A stretch of DNA of 64,000 nt from Formosa sp. L2A11 (lineage in GTDB: Bacteria > Bacteroidota > Bacteroidia > Flavobacteriales > Flavobacteriaceae). A model generated the notes under the pieces. The model made no database searches, was not told the DNA's origin, and saw only the letters and a list, made by a program, of their open reading frames with translations. A program made the position numbers and the translations under genes. Below, in pieces: positions 54,790 through 63,497 of this stretch. Location of the stretch: assembly GCF_009796865.1 (NCBI RefSeq), contig NZ_CP047028.1, positions 3,100,001 to 3,164,000 on the forward strand, in the 5' to 3' direction. Every line of letters begins with the position of its first letter. The stretch's first letter is position 1.

Positions 54790-55506
54790 TTAGTTGAAAA
54801 AATTAGTATTCAAAAAAGTCTTAAATTTCTCTTGATAAGTATCACTGACTACGATAAATTCTTTTGGGCTATAAATAATTCGGTTCCGCTCGACGGTAAC
54901 AATATGATTAAGGTTTACAATAAACGAACGATGAATTCGCATAAAATGCTCTTTAGGCAACACTTCTTCTATGTTTTTAAGTCGAAGTAAGGTTTTTACT
55001 GTTTCTCCATGTATTAATTTTAAAGCAACATATTCTTTCTGTGCTTCAATGTATTTTATGTCTTTAAAATGAATTCGGATATGTTTCTGCCCCGATTTTA
55101 TAAATAGAAAATCATCTTTCTTTTTTACCTCGCTTAAAAACTGCTGTGCTTTAGTAATTGTATCTGCGGCTTTATTTGATGCCAATAAGAAATCGACATA
55201 CTCTATGGGTTTCAATAAATAATCTATGGCATTTACTTTATACCCATCGATAGCATATTCACTATACGCTGTGGTGAAAATAATTTTAGGCGGATGTTCT
55301 AATGTTTTAGCTAATTCTAATCCATTTAAATCAGACATATGAATGTCTAGAAACAATAAATCTACTGGGTTTTCTTTAATAAAATTACTAACACCTAATG
55401 CATTAGTAAACTTCCCTTTTAATTCTAGAAAAGGCGTTTGGGCTATATAAGACACAATTTGTCTAAGCGCTAAAGGTTCATCGTCTACAGCAATACAAGT
55501 TATCAT
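54790..55506 (-). CDS. LytTR-family response regulator of a LytS/LytTR system
   Basis: The start at 55506 overlaps the kinase stop by four bases (ATGA). The 238-residue regulator has a receiver (acidic pocket DDE at 8-10, D54 in LLFLDIHMSDL, YLLKPIEY) and a LytTR domain (about 135-238; KYIEAQKEYVALKLIHGETV, FMRIHRSFIVNLNHIVTVER). It is the probable binder of the TCAATRRAA pairs found upstream of its own operon, the two DUF1566 genes and possibly the S9 peptidase gene. Confidence 0.93.
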   Translation of the reverse strand: MITCIAVDDEPLALRQIVSYIAQTPFLELKGKFTNALGVSNFIKENPVDLLFLDIHMSDLNGLELAKTLEHPPKIIFTTAYSEYAIDGYKVNAIDYLLKPIEYVDFLLASNKAADTITKAQQFLSEVKKKDDFLFIKSGQKHIRIHFKDIKYIEAQKEYVALKLIHGETVKTLLRLKNIEEVLPKEHFMRIHRSFIVNLNHIVTVERNRIIYSPKEFIVVSDTYQEKFKTFLNTNFFN

Positions 55507-56612
55507 ATTGGTATTTTTATAGTTGAAGTAAATACGTTTTCTTTCTCTGCACACGTAAAAACATAATCACTATTATAGAGTAATTTTAAACGTTTCTGGG
55601 TGTTTTCTATACCTATTCCAGATTGTTCTGCTGTTTTAAATTTTTCATGTACACTATTCTTAATTGTAAATTCAAGTTCATTTTCATGTAAAAGAAGATT
55701 AATATACACAAAAGATTTGTGTTCGTAGCTAATCCCATGTTTAAAAGCATTTTCCAGAATATTGGTAAATAATAAAGGCGGAATAGAAATATTAGGCGTG
55801 TTTTCAGGCAGATTCAATAGAATCTTTACGTCTTCGTGAAAGCGCAATTTCATTAACTCTACGTAACTTTCTATAAATTTAATTTCTTTGTCTAAAGCTA
55901 TAGGTTTATCATTAGATTCATATAATAAATAGCGCATTAAAACAGATAATTTGGCAATAGATCGTTTGGCTTCTGCCGAGTCAAAATCTACTAAAGCGTG
56001 AATATTATTTAGCGTATTCATTAAAAAATGTGGGCTGACTTGGTTCCTCAAAAAAGCCAATTCATTTTTAACACTTTCTTTTTCAACTTCTGCGTTTTGT
56101 TGTTGCGTTTCTGCCCATTTTACAGCGAGTTTCATTCCGGTATCAAAACCAACTAATAAGACAGATAGTAAAATTAAATTCACATACGGCGGATATGTTC
56201 CTGCGGCGGCTTGTTTACCAAAGTCCACTTGGTGTTTAACTTTTTTATTTGAATTAGGAAATTGAAGTCCTACACGTTTAGCAGGTTGATTTACTTCTTG
56301 AGAAGGCACCGCTTTACGCATGAAAATAGAACCTAATACGGTAATTACAATAACTATAATTACAGACGCTAAATATAAAACCTTCTTATTGTTGAATAAC
56401 ATAAAAGGCGTTAAAATGAATCTGTTTACACAGAATATAATTAATAATGGCAAGTAATCTATCCAGACATTAAAAATCACATTCCAACGAATGGTATCAC
56501 TATTTATCCATTGATAGAATAACGGTAACACAAATAACAGTATCCAAAATAAGAAAATAAAAGTAGACTCAAAAAACCGAGAACTTTGTTTATTTAAGAC
56601 TAATGTATTCAT
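55503..56612 (-). CDS. LytS/YehU-type sensor histidine kinase
   Basis: A 369-residue membrane kinase with about four helices (about 16-35, 48-66, 78-98, 144-162), a long loop containing the basic region KRVGLQFPNSNKKVKHQVD, and a His_kinase domain with NQVSPHFLMNTLNNIHALV (H195). The HATPase part includes PPLLFTNILENAFKHGISYE and SGIGIENTQKRLKLLY. It works with the LytTR regulator encoded next and overlapping it by four bases. The signal is unknown. Confidence 0.92.
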   Translation of the reverse strand: MNTLVLNKQSSRFFESTFIFLFWILLFVLPLFYQWINSDTIRWNVIFNVWIDYLPLLIIFCVNRFILTPFMLFNNKKVLYLASVIIVIVITVLGSIFMRKAVPSQEVNQPAKRVGLQFPNSNKKVKHQVDFGKQAAAGTYPPYVNLILLSVLLVGFDTGMKLAVKWAETQQQNAEVEKESVKNELAFLRNQVSPHFLMNTLNNIHALVDFDSAEAKRSIAKLSVLMRYLLYESNDKPIALDKEIKFIESYVELMKLRFHEDVKILLNLPENTPNISIPPLLFTNILENAFKHGISYEHKSFVYINLLLHENELEFTIKNSVHEKFKTAEQSGIGIENTQKRLKLLYNSDYVFTCAEKENVFTSTIKIPI

Positions 56613-56687
56613 TTATAAATATGTTTTATTAAAAGTAATCTGTTATAAAACAAAAATGCTGTTTCTAAGTATAGTATTCAAATATTA

Positions 56688-56717
56688 TCAATAGAAAATG
56701 GATTTTAATCAATAAAA
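56688..56717. promoter_or_regulatory. LytTR-type direct repeat between kinase and S9 peptidase genes
   Basis: TCAATAGAA (56688-56696) and TCAATAAAA (56709-56717) repeat at a 21-base period in the divergent gap. The box is 76 bases from the kinase start on its left, in the same orientation and at a similar distance as at the DUF1566 genes, and 109 bases from the peptidase start on its right. It could control either or both. Confidence 0.65.
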
Positions 56718-56825
56718 ACTCAAAACAAAAACATTACAATTGATGAATCGCATATTTTTAAATTCTATTTCGTTGCAGTGTTACAAATGCTTATATTTAA
56801 AATCTCACTAAACACAATCTATTAC

Positions 56826-59210
56826 ATGCTTAAAAAAACACTCTTAAGTCTATTAATTATAGGTAATTTCTTAATTACAAAAGCACAAGATCACAATGCA
56901 TCTCCACTTAGTATTAAACAAATTATGCAGGGAGACAACTTTATTGGTCATTTACCATCAGAAGTATATTGGTCTGAAAAAGGGAATACCATTTACTTTA
57001 ATTGGAATCCAGAAAATGCATTTAGCGATTCGCTTTATGCTTTTAAAACCAACACTAAAGCCCTAAAAAAAATAGCCTTTAATGAAGCCTACGATTTACC
57101 TGCTGCTCGCGGAATTTATAACAGCAATAAATCAAAAAAAATATATAGTAAACATGGCGATGTGTTTTTAATGGATATTGCATCAGAAAAGATAACACAA
57201 ATTACCAATACAGAAGCTTATGAGAGTCAAGTTGAATTTACAAACAATGAACAAGACATTGCTTATGTATTAAACAACAACCTTTTTACTTGGAATATTT
57301 CCTCTGGAGAGACCAAACAACTGACCAACTTTACCAATAAAAAAAAGGTAGAAGACAAACGTAGCGAGAAAGACGAATGGTTATACCAAGATCAACTCGG
57401 GCTGTTTGATGTTTTAAGAGAACGCAAAGCAAAAAAAGATAAAGAAAACCTTTTTAAGGATAAAGAAGATCTAAAAAAACCACTGCCTATATATACAGAT
57501 GGACAATCTATTAACAGTCTTAAAATAAGTCCAAACGGAAAATATATAACCTATTTAACGGTAAAAAGAGAAACAAACAAAGGTACAATAACACCACATT
57601 ACGTCACAGAATCAGGCTACACAGAAGATCAGAACACACGTTCTAAAGTCGGAGATACTCCAGATACTTACACCTTATTTGTATATGATATTGCCAATAG
57701 AAAAACCTATCCCGTAGTATTAGATAATTTGGAAGGCTTAGACTACATTCCTGAATACACTAAAGATTATCCAGATAAAGCCTATAAAAACGACAATAGA
57801 ATTGGGTTTATAAGTGGTCCTGTTTGGAATGAAGACGGCAGTAAAGCCGTATTAGATATTAATACTAACGATTATAAAGACCGTTGGATTGTGTTGTTAA
57901 ATTCTGAAGATGGTACTGTAACCAACTTAAACCACCAGCACAACAAAGCGTGGATTGCAGGCCCAGGAATTGGTGGTTATCGTGGTGGAGAATTGGGATG
58001 GATGCCAGACCAAAAAAGTATTTGGTTTCAATCGGAAGTCTCTGGATACTCACATCTATACGCATTAAATACAGTGTCTAAAAAAACAAAAGCATTAACT
58101 TCTGGCGATTATGAAATTTACGATCCGTTTATTTCTAACGATAAAAAACACTGGTATTTTACTGCGAATAAAAATCATCCTGGAGACCGTCAGTTTTATA
58201 GTATGTCTATTAATGGCGGAAAATTAACGCAGCTAACGACTATGGTTGGAAGAAACGATGTTACCCTTTCACCAGATGAAACACAAATGGCAATTCTATA
58301 CTCCTACGCTAACAAACCAACAGAATTATATTTAAAAGACAATCCGTTATTTAGTAAAACAGAAGCAAAAGCCACGCAACTTACACATTCTACCACCAAG
58401 GATTTTAATGCTTATAACTGGAAAGTTCCTGAAATGATTACGTTTAATGCAAAGGATGGTGCAGAAGTACATGCAAGACTTTACAAACCAACTGCCAATG
58501 TAAAAAACAAAGCAGCAATAATCTTTGTGCATGGTGCAGGATATCTTCAAAACGCACATAAGTGGTGGAGCGTTTATTACCGTGAGTATATGTTTCATAA
58601 TTTATTAGTCGATAATGGTTACACTGTTTTAGATATGGATTACCGAGGTAGCGCCGGTTATGGTAGTACATGGCGAACAGGAATTTACCGCCATATGGGA
58701 GGCAAAGATCTTAGCGACCAAGTTAATGGCGCACAATATTTGGTAAACGAATTAGAAATTGATAAAGATAAAGTGGGTATTTATGGTGGTTCTTATGGTG
58801 GGTTTATAACACTAATGGGAATGTTTAATGCACCTGACACGTTTAAAGCCGGAGCAGCAATACGCTCTGTTGGAGATTGGGCAGCCTATAACCACGGTTA
58901 TACAGCCCGCATATTAAACACACCAGTAACAGATAGTTTGGCTTACAGAAGAAGTTCGCCTATTTACTTTGCAGATGGTTTAAAAGGCGATTTATTAATT
59001 CTTCACGGTATGGTAGACGATAATGTGCATTTTCAAGATATGGTACGTTTATCTCAACGCCTTATTGAATTAGGAAAAACAAACTGGCAAATGGCAGTAT
59101 ATCCAGTAGAAAGACATGGTTTTGTAGAGCCAAGTAGTTGGACAGACGAATACACTAGAATATTTAATTTATTTAATAAAAGTTTGCTAGACGTAAAAAA
59201 TGAGCGCTAA
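56826..59210 (+). CDS. S9-family prolyl oligopeptidase / DPP IV-like peptidase, exported
   Basis: The start at 56826 gives a signal peptide (MLKKTLLSLLIIGNFLITKAQ); an ATG at 56778 would add 16 residues. The 794-residue product has an N-terminal beta-propeller (about 40-520) and a C-terminal alpha/beta hydrolase. The catalytic triad is Ser in VGIYGGSYGGFITL, Asp in ILHGMVDDNVHF and His in YPVERHGFVEP. The oxyanion and fold segments DYRGSAGYGSTWR are present. It cleaves short peptides, probably after proline or a related residue, in the periplasm. It is divergent from the LytS/LytTR genes and shares a LytTR-type box with them. Confidence 0.92.
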   Translation: MLKKTLLSLLIIGNFLITKAQDHNASPLSIKQIMQGDNFIGHLPSEVYWSEKGNTIYFNWNPENAFSDSLYAFKTNTKALKKIAFNEAYDLPAARGIYNSNKSKKIYSKHGDVFLMDIASEKITQITNTEAYESQVEFTNNEQDIAYVLNNNLFTWNISSGETKQLTNFTNKKKVEDKRSEKDEWLYQDQLGLFDVLRERKAKKDKENLFKDKEDLKKPLPIYTDGQSINSLKISPNGKYITYLTVKRETNKGTITPHYVTESGYTEDQNTRSKVGDTPDTYTLFVYDIANRKTYPVVLDNLEGLDYIPEYTKDYPDKAYKNDNRIGFISGPVWNEDGSKAVLDINTNDYKDRWIVLLNSEDGTVTNLNHQHNKAWIAGPGIGGYRGGELGWMPDQKSIWFQSEVSGYSHLYALNTVSKKTKALTSGDYEIYDPFISNDKKHWYFTANKNHPGDRQFYSMSINGGKLTQLTTMVGRNDVTLSPDETQMAILYSYANKPTELYLKDNPLFSKTEAKATQLTHSTTKDFNAYNWKVPEMITFNAKDGAEVHARLYKPTANVKNKAAIIFVHGAGYLQNAHKWWSVYYREYMFHNLLVDNGYTVLDMDYRGSAGYGSTWRTGIYRHMGGKDLSDQVNGAQYLVNELEIDKDKVGIYGGSYGGFITLMGMFNAPDTFKAGAAIRSVGDWAAYNHGYTARILNTPVTDSLAYRRSSPIYFADGLKGDLLILHGMVDDNVHFQDMVRLSQRLIELGKTNWQMAVYPVERHGFVEPSSWTDEYTRIFNLFNKSLLDVKNER

Positions 59211-59283
59211 ATATTTAATATGCTTTTGCAGATGATAAATTAAATTACATATTAGGTAGAAAAGGCAATAATTTTATATATAA

Positions 59284-59347
59284 AAAGTGCGGGGTTGGCT
59301 TAGAAGTTTTTCAATACGAAAATCGGAAGAAAGCATACCCGCACTTT
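59284..59347 (-). terminator. Structured hairpin, probable minus-strand terminator
   Basis: AAAGTGCGGG (59284-59293) pairs perfectly with CCCGCACTTT (59338-59347). Two inner helices follow: GCTT/AAGC (59298-59301 with 59331-59334) and TTTTC/GAAAA (59308-59312 with 59318-59322). On the minus strand a T-run follows the outer stem, so it can end the leftward operon whose last gene stops at 59451. The layered inner helices are more elaborate than a plain terminator. Confidence 0.65.
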
Positions 59348-59450
59348 CTATTTGGTTAGGTTTTAAAAATAGATGGTTTTAATATAGAGATTTACAAGTT
59401 GGTTATTATTAGTCAATTTCTCTTTATCTGTAGTAAATTCGAATTGGTTT

Positions 59451-59963
59451 TTATTCAACCTCTTTTCTAACCCATGCATTTAACTCTTCAGGGCTTAGTT
59501 TAATCAATTTTTCAATTTTATTATCTTTTTTAATTCCTTTACCTTTATTTGCCGAATAAACTTTCATAAGACTTTTAAATCCCGCTATATTCGATTTGAT
59601 TACATCTTCTTTTTCTGATGGGTTTTCAATTGCAAATTTTGTCCAACCTCCGAGAAACGATGTTAATAATTCTGGATTTTTTTCAGTTAAATCTATTTGA
59701 AACGCTTGCAAACCAATTGTAATTGTTGGCGTATCCATAATCCATTTCATAACAAATGCACGGGTATGTTCTCTTTTCGTTACATGTTCTTCAACACTAG
59801 TATTTTCAAGCCAATTAATCGCTTTTAAAACATCTTTCTCATATTTAATATAATCAGATTCCTGATCTAATTTTATGTTTTGAGGAATTTCAAAATCCTG
59901 AGCAATTAGCATTTGAGTTGTTAAAACAAAAATTGTAATTGCAATAAATTTGATGTTTTTCAT
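59451..59963 (-). CDS. Exported hypothetical protein (170 residues)
   Basis: A signal peptide (MKNIKFIAITIFVLTTQMLIAQ) precedes an alpha-rich, lysine- and glutamate-rich domain with KAINWLENTSVEEHVTKREH, AFVMKWIMDTPTITIG and SFLGGWTKFAIENPS. I do not recognise a named family. It follows the GldL-like membrane protein gene after 12 bases, so they are co-transcribed. Confidence 0.72.
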   Translation of the reverse strand: MKNIKFIAITIFVLTTQMLIAQDFEIPQNIKLDQESDYIKYEKDVLKAINWLENTSVEEHVTKREHTRAFVMKWIMDTPTITIGLQAFQIDLTEKNPELLTSFLGGWTKFAIENPSEKEDVIKSNIAGFKSLMKVYSANKGKGIKKDNKIEKLIKLSPEELNAWVRKEVE

Positions 59964-59975
59964 AATTTTTAATTT

Positions 59976-60284
59976 TTAATTACCAAATCTATTACCTAGT
60001 CTAATTAATTTATTTCGCTGTATTAAATAAATTAGAGGAGAAATGGTTGGAAATATAAACATAGATATTAACCAAAAAATCTTATTGTAAATTTTATTCT
60101 TTGTCATGTCGCTAATAACAATTAGCCATGTTGAGAATAATAAAATTAGTCCAACTGTAAAAAGGATTTGAGAAAATTCCCAATGCTTAATTTTCGCAAA
60201 TGCTCCCATAATGGTTAGTAAAGCATTTCCAATCACTAATATCCAAACGGTCTTAATACTTATTCTAAAATCTTGATTTTCCAT
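59976..60284 (-). CDS. Small membrane protein with GldL-like helix pair
   Basis: 102 residues with three or four hydrophobic segments. The first pair, GNALLTIMGAFAKIKHWEFS and QILFTVGLILLFSTWLIVI, resembles the repeated helix motif of GldL (AKIxHW followed by a G-rich helix), though the rest of GldL is absent. The last segment is FWLISMFIFPTISPLIYLIQ. A role in gliding or type IX secretion is not implied by this short region. It is the first gene of a two-gene unit. Confidence 0.65.
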   Translation of the reverse strand: MENQDFRISIKTVWILVIGNALLTIMGAFAKIKHWEFSQILFTVGLILLFSTWLIVISDMTKNKIYNKIFWLISMFIFPTISPLIYLIQRNKLIRLGNRFGN

Positions 60285-60771
60285 AACGTTAAATACTTGT
60301 TCTAATACTGTATTATGTTTTAATTTGCCTTCGTTTTGTTAAGTCTGTCGTAAACCATTTTAACTGCAATTAAACTCAAAAAAATATTGTAGAATCTGAA
60401 TATTAGTGATGTAATTTTATACATAAACACTTGATTTCAAATAGTTTACACTAACAAGAAAAGCAAACCTCTTTACCACAACTAAACATCTAACTACCAG
60501 CAAAGGTCTATTCAATAAATATATTATTTAATTAACTTTTATTATTACGGTTTTCCCGTAAAAAAGGAAATAAAATTAGAAGATTTCCAGTTAGTATTTC
60601 TGGAATTAAAAGGGGAATAGTAAATCTCTGATAAAAGTAATATGATGAATAAATTAGAATAACTATTAACCAAAATTTTAAAATAGCAGAATCAGGATTA
60701 TTTAAGAAGATATTTATAGAACTACTTTAAAAGAATTAATTGGTTTTACTTGTTTTACGACAGTAATTGGC
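60285..60771. other. Intergenic region with gene remnant and inverted repeats
   Basis: 487 bases. A 10-base inverted repeat, CTGTCGTAAA (60345-60354) and TTTACGACAG (60754-60763), brackets most of it. Inside, an open frame on the minus strand (60532-60728) is described separately. No promoter or strong hairpin is evident. Confidence 0.45.
60532..60728 (-). pseudogene. Remnant of a small membrane protein gene
   Basis: An open minus-strand frame without a start codon encodes hydrophobic helix-like sequence: FLNNPDSAILKFWLIVILIY, then FTIPLLIPEILTGNLLILFP and a basic end (FLREN RNNKS) before TAA at 60534-60532. Upstream the frame is closed by a stop with no ATG, GTG or TTG between. It looks like the C-terminal end of a small membrane protein that lost its start. 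A non-AUG start or chance openness are alternatives. Confidence 0.3.
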
Positions 60772-61152
60772 TTAGAACCGATTTAATTTTATCAGGTAAG
60801 CTTTTGTAATAATTAGAGTTGTAAAAATAGATAATGAAATAAAACACATAGGTATTCCTGTAGAGGTTTTAGGACATTCTATAATTCCTGAGACTTGCAT
60901 TATTGTTCCATAAAAAGCAATTAAAAAAGCAATTGCCGTCCCTATAAAATAAATATAATTACTCAATTTTAATAGATGGGCAATTAAAGGTATTATAAAA
61001 CAGAGCATTATAATAAAACACGCTGGTATATTAAGTATTTTGGGGCAAATAGAAGTGTTTACATATTCATTATAAACTAAAGGGCTTGCCCCAAAAATAC
61101 TTAAAATAAAAAGGAGTATTAAAAGTGTATGTAATACTTGTTTTAAACGCAC
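60772..61152 (-). CDS. Four-helix membrane protein with duplicated cysteine motif
   Basis: 126 residues with four hydrophobic helices (about 5-24, 43-62, 66-90, 103-120). Two copies of one motif are seen: CPKILNIPACFI (C36, C45) and CPKTSTGIPMCFI (C93, C103), each placed before a helix at the same membrane face. Four ordered cysteines suggest disulfide or metal chemistry. It starts two bases after the stop of the FG-GAP protein gene, so the two are co-transcribed. I do not recognise a named family. Confidence 0.7.
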   Translation of the reverse strand: MRLKQVLHTLLILLFILSIFGASPLVYNEYVNTSICPKILNIPACFIIMLCFIIPLIAHLLKLSNYIYFIGTAIAFLIAFYGTIMQVSGIIECPKTSTGIPMCFISLSIFTTLIITKAYLIKLNRF

Positions 61153-61154
61153 TA

Positions 61155-62792
61155 CTATTGACTTAAATTGGTAGTTGGTATAGAATCTGAAACTTTCGGA
61201 ATTGTTAAAAGTGTATTTGTTTTTGGGGCTAAAAATGTGTATTCGCTTCCACCAATATATCTTACTATAACCTGCTGCACTTGGTCTTTACCTAAACCAA
61301 AATGTAAGGTAGCCGATTGATCGCTTGTTAATCCTTCTCCAACAATAAAGTCTTCTGTTATTTTTTTACCACCTGTAGTTAAAACTTCTACTTTAGCGCC
61401 TAAATTCTTGGCATTATCATCCAATTTTACTTTAATAAAATTATTCTCACCTCCATTGTTTATATATGCTAAAACAGGAGACCCTATGTTTACCCAAACT
61501 AGGTCTAAATAACCGTCTGTATTAAAATCACTTACCAATGGTGTTATAGCATAATTAGGATTTACTATACCACTTTTTTCTTCTGTAGATACAAAAGTAT
61601 GGTCTTCTTTTTGAACCAAAAATCGACCTGGTAATTTAAAAACTTTGTGAGGTGGAAAATCAATGTAATTTTCGGCTACAATCAATTCTTGTAATCCATC
61701 ATTATTCATGTCTGCAAATACAGCTCCCCATGAAAATTCAAAATCCTTAATTTGCGTTTTTTTAGCTACATCTTCAAAGACAAAGTGTCCTTTATTCTCG
61801 AAAAATATCCAATCAGAATTAAAAAGACTCTTGTCTTCAATATTTCCACTTGCTAAAAAGTGAGGCACTGTTGATCCCGTATTTGAAAACATAAAATCGA
61901 CTAAGCCATCATTATTATAATCTCCTACAGCTATACCCATTGGATAACCAAATGTGTTGGTCGATGGATTTTCTTTCTTTTCAAAAGTTCCATCGCCTTT
62001 ATTTTTGTAAGTTCTAATTTCACCAGTATCATATGCAATAACCAAATCTAACCAAGTATCATTATCAATATCAATCAATATTCCCATAAATGTATTATGC
62101 AAATATTCTAACCCAGCTTCAATGGTTGTATTTTTAAAGGTTTGGTCTCCATTATTGATAAGTAAAAGACTTTGAGGACCGTAATTTTCACTGAAATTAT
62201 TTTGTCCAACCATTTGTTTTTTTCTAATATAATTGGCTACAAAAATATCGGTAAATCCATCTTTATTAACATCTCCAAAAGTTAAACCTAATGGTGTGGC
62301 ATTATCTGCTAAATCATACTCTAATGTCCTGGGTGTGAATTTTCCGTTGGTATTATAATAAATCACGATACCATCTTCTCTAGACAGAATTAAATCGGTA
62401 AATCCATTGTTATCTAAATCGGTTGAAGCCCCACTTAAAGTTGTACTATGCTCTTTTACAGGAAGTCCTACACTTTTAGATATCGAAACAAATTTTCCTG
62501 CTTTATAACTAAATATTTCATCTTGCTGATTGTATCCTCCACCTAAAAACAATTCATCTACACCATCATTATCAATATCTATTAATACAGATGCTGTAAC
62601 AGGCAAAGATTCTGTACCGTTAAATTGATGTGTAAAATCGATAGGAATTTCTTTAAATGTGGGTATTAAAGAATCTGCTATTGTATTTTTATAAGGATTA
62701 TTCCTATCTGTATTAAATTTAACGGCTACACTAATTATAATTAATACAATTAGGGCTAAAACACCTCCTAAAATTCTTTTTACTTTGCTCAT
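61155..62792 (-). CDS. CRTAC1-like FG-GAP repeat protein with ASPIC/UnbV domain
   Basis: A 545-residue exported or membrane-anchored protein: an N-terminal hydrophobic segment (about 8-26) followed by about seven FG-GAP/VCBS repeats forming a beta-propeller (DIDNDGVDELFLGGG, DVNKDGFTDIFVANY, DYNNDGLVDFMFSNT, DFNTDGYLDLVWVN). The C-terminus is an ASPIC/UnbV domain (about 440-535; NFIKVKLDDNAKNLGAKVEV, LHFGLGKDQ). The D-x-D-x-D loops probably bind calcium. It overlaps the DUF6796 gene by four bases and is followed by the four-cysteine membrane protein. Its function is unknown. Confidence 0.88.
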   Translation of the reverse strand: MSKVKRILGGVLALIVLIIISVAVKFNTDRNNPYKNTIADSLIPTFKEIPIDFTHQFNGTESLPVTASVLIDIDNDGVDELFLGGGYNQQDEIFSYKAGKFVSISKSVGLPVKEHSTTLSGASTDLDNNGFTDLILSREDGIVIYYNTNGKFTPRTLEYDLADNATPLGLTFGDVNKDGFTDIFVANYIRKKQMVGQNNFSENYGPQSLLLINNGDQTFKNTTIEAGLEYLHNTFMGILIDIDNDTWLDLVIAYDTGEIRTYKNKGDGTFEKKENPSTNTFGYPMGIAVGDYNNDGLVDFMFSNTGSTVPHFLASGNIEDKSLFNSDWIFFENKGHFVFEDVAKKTQIKDFEFSWGAVFADMNNDGLQELIVAENYIDFPPHKVFKLPGRFLVQKEDHTFVSTEEKSGIVNPNYAITPLVSDFNTDGYLDLVWVNIGSPVLAYINNGGENNFIKVKLDDNAKNLGAKVEVLTTGGKKITEDFIVGEGLTSDQSATLHFGLGKDQVQQVIVRYIGGSEYTFLAPKTNTLLTIPKVSDSIPTTNLSQ

Positions 62793-63451
62793 ACTGATGG
62801 TTGATTTATGTTTTTAAATTGATATAATGATAAACTAAATAATATAAAATGAACCACGTTCATTGCAATTGGGGCTATGTATTTTCCTATTTGAGGTGCT
62901 ATAAAATATATAGCAAATACAAAAAGTAATAAAACTATGGGGTTAAAAATGGCCATCCATTTTTTATAGTAGGTCCCTCCTTTTAAAATGGTAATACTAA
63001 AAAATATAGAAAGTAAAAGGATTATGACTCTTAAAACCTGAACAAGAGATTCGCTAATTAAGGTATAATTGTCTAGTATTTTTTGATAGATATTGGCATC
63101 AATGTCGTTTTGAAGATGAACAATTGTGCCTAAAAAGGCTCTAGAAGTAATCCAAAAACCACCAATAGTAAAAGCAAATATACCTAAGCCAAAAACAATA
63201 GCGGCTAATTTTTTATTTCCGTGTTCTAACATTTTGTAAATATGGTAATACCCTACAAAATAGAAAGGTATGGTAAATACCGCCAAAAAATGTCCTGCTA
63301 TTAAGTGGTGTCTTGATACAAACTGAAAAAACTGATAATTGTCTGCATTACCTATAATTTGCGGACTATAATGAAGAAAAAACTCTCCTATTCCAACACT
63401 AATACTTGCCAAAAGTCCAAATAAACCGGCTAAAAATATTTTATCTCTCAT
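62789..63451 (-). CDS. DUF6796-like polytopic membrane protein
   Basis: 220 residues with about six hydrophobic helices. Features include FGLLASISVGIGEFFLHYSP, ISRHHLIAGHFLAVFTIPFY-like sequence near residue 50 with two conserved histidines, and GGFWITSRAFLGTIVHLQND. The plan matches proteins grouped as DUF6796. It heads the operon with the FG-GAP and four-cysteine proteins (ATGA overlap of four bases). Function unknown. Confidence 0.75.
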   Translation of the reverse strand: MRDKIFLAGLFGLLASISVGIGEFFLHYSPQIIGNADNYQFFQFVSRHHLIAGHFLAVFTIPFYFVGYYHIYKMLEHGNKKLAAIVFGLGIFAFTIGGFWITSRAFLGTIVHLQNDIDANIYQKILDNYTLISESLVQVLRVIILLLSIFFSITILKGGTYYKKWMAIFNPIVLLLFVFAIYFIAPQIGKYIAPIAMNVVHFILFSLSLYQFKNINQPSV

Positions 63452-63497
63452 GTCATTATTTTTTTGCTTATAAGAACATAAAAGATCTTATCTAATT

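Larger units (their letters stand above)
59295..60777. repeat. 11-base repeat bounding a segment of small genes
   Basis: TTGGCTTAGAA occurs at 59295-59305 and again in the same orientation at 60767-60777. Between them lie two small hypothetical genes and an apparent gene remnant, and a 10-base inverted repeat (CTGTCGTAAA at 60345-60354; TTTACGACAG at 60754-60763). The layout suggests inserted DNA, but no transposase or integrase is present. Confidence 0.35.

Noticed and set aside
59284..59347. An integron attC site
   Set aside because: The terminal pattern GTTRRRY / RYYYAAC is not met, no integrase gene is in the window, and no second similar hairpin was seen.
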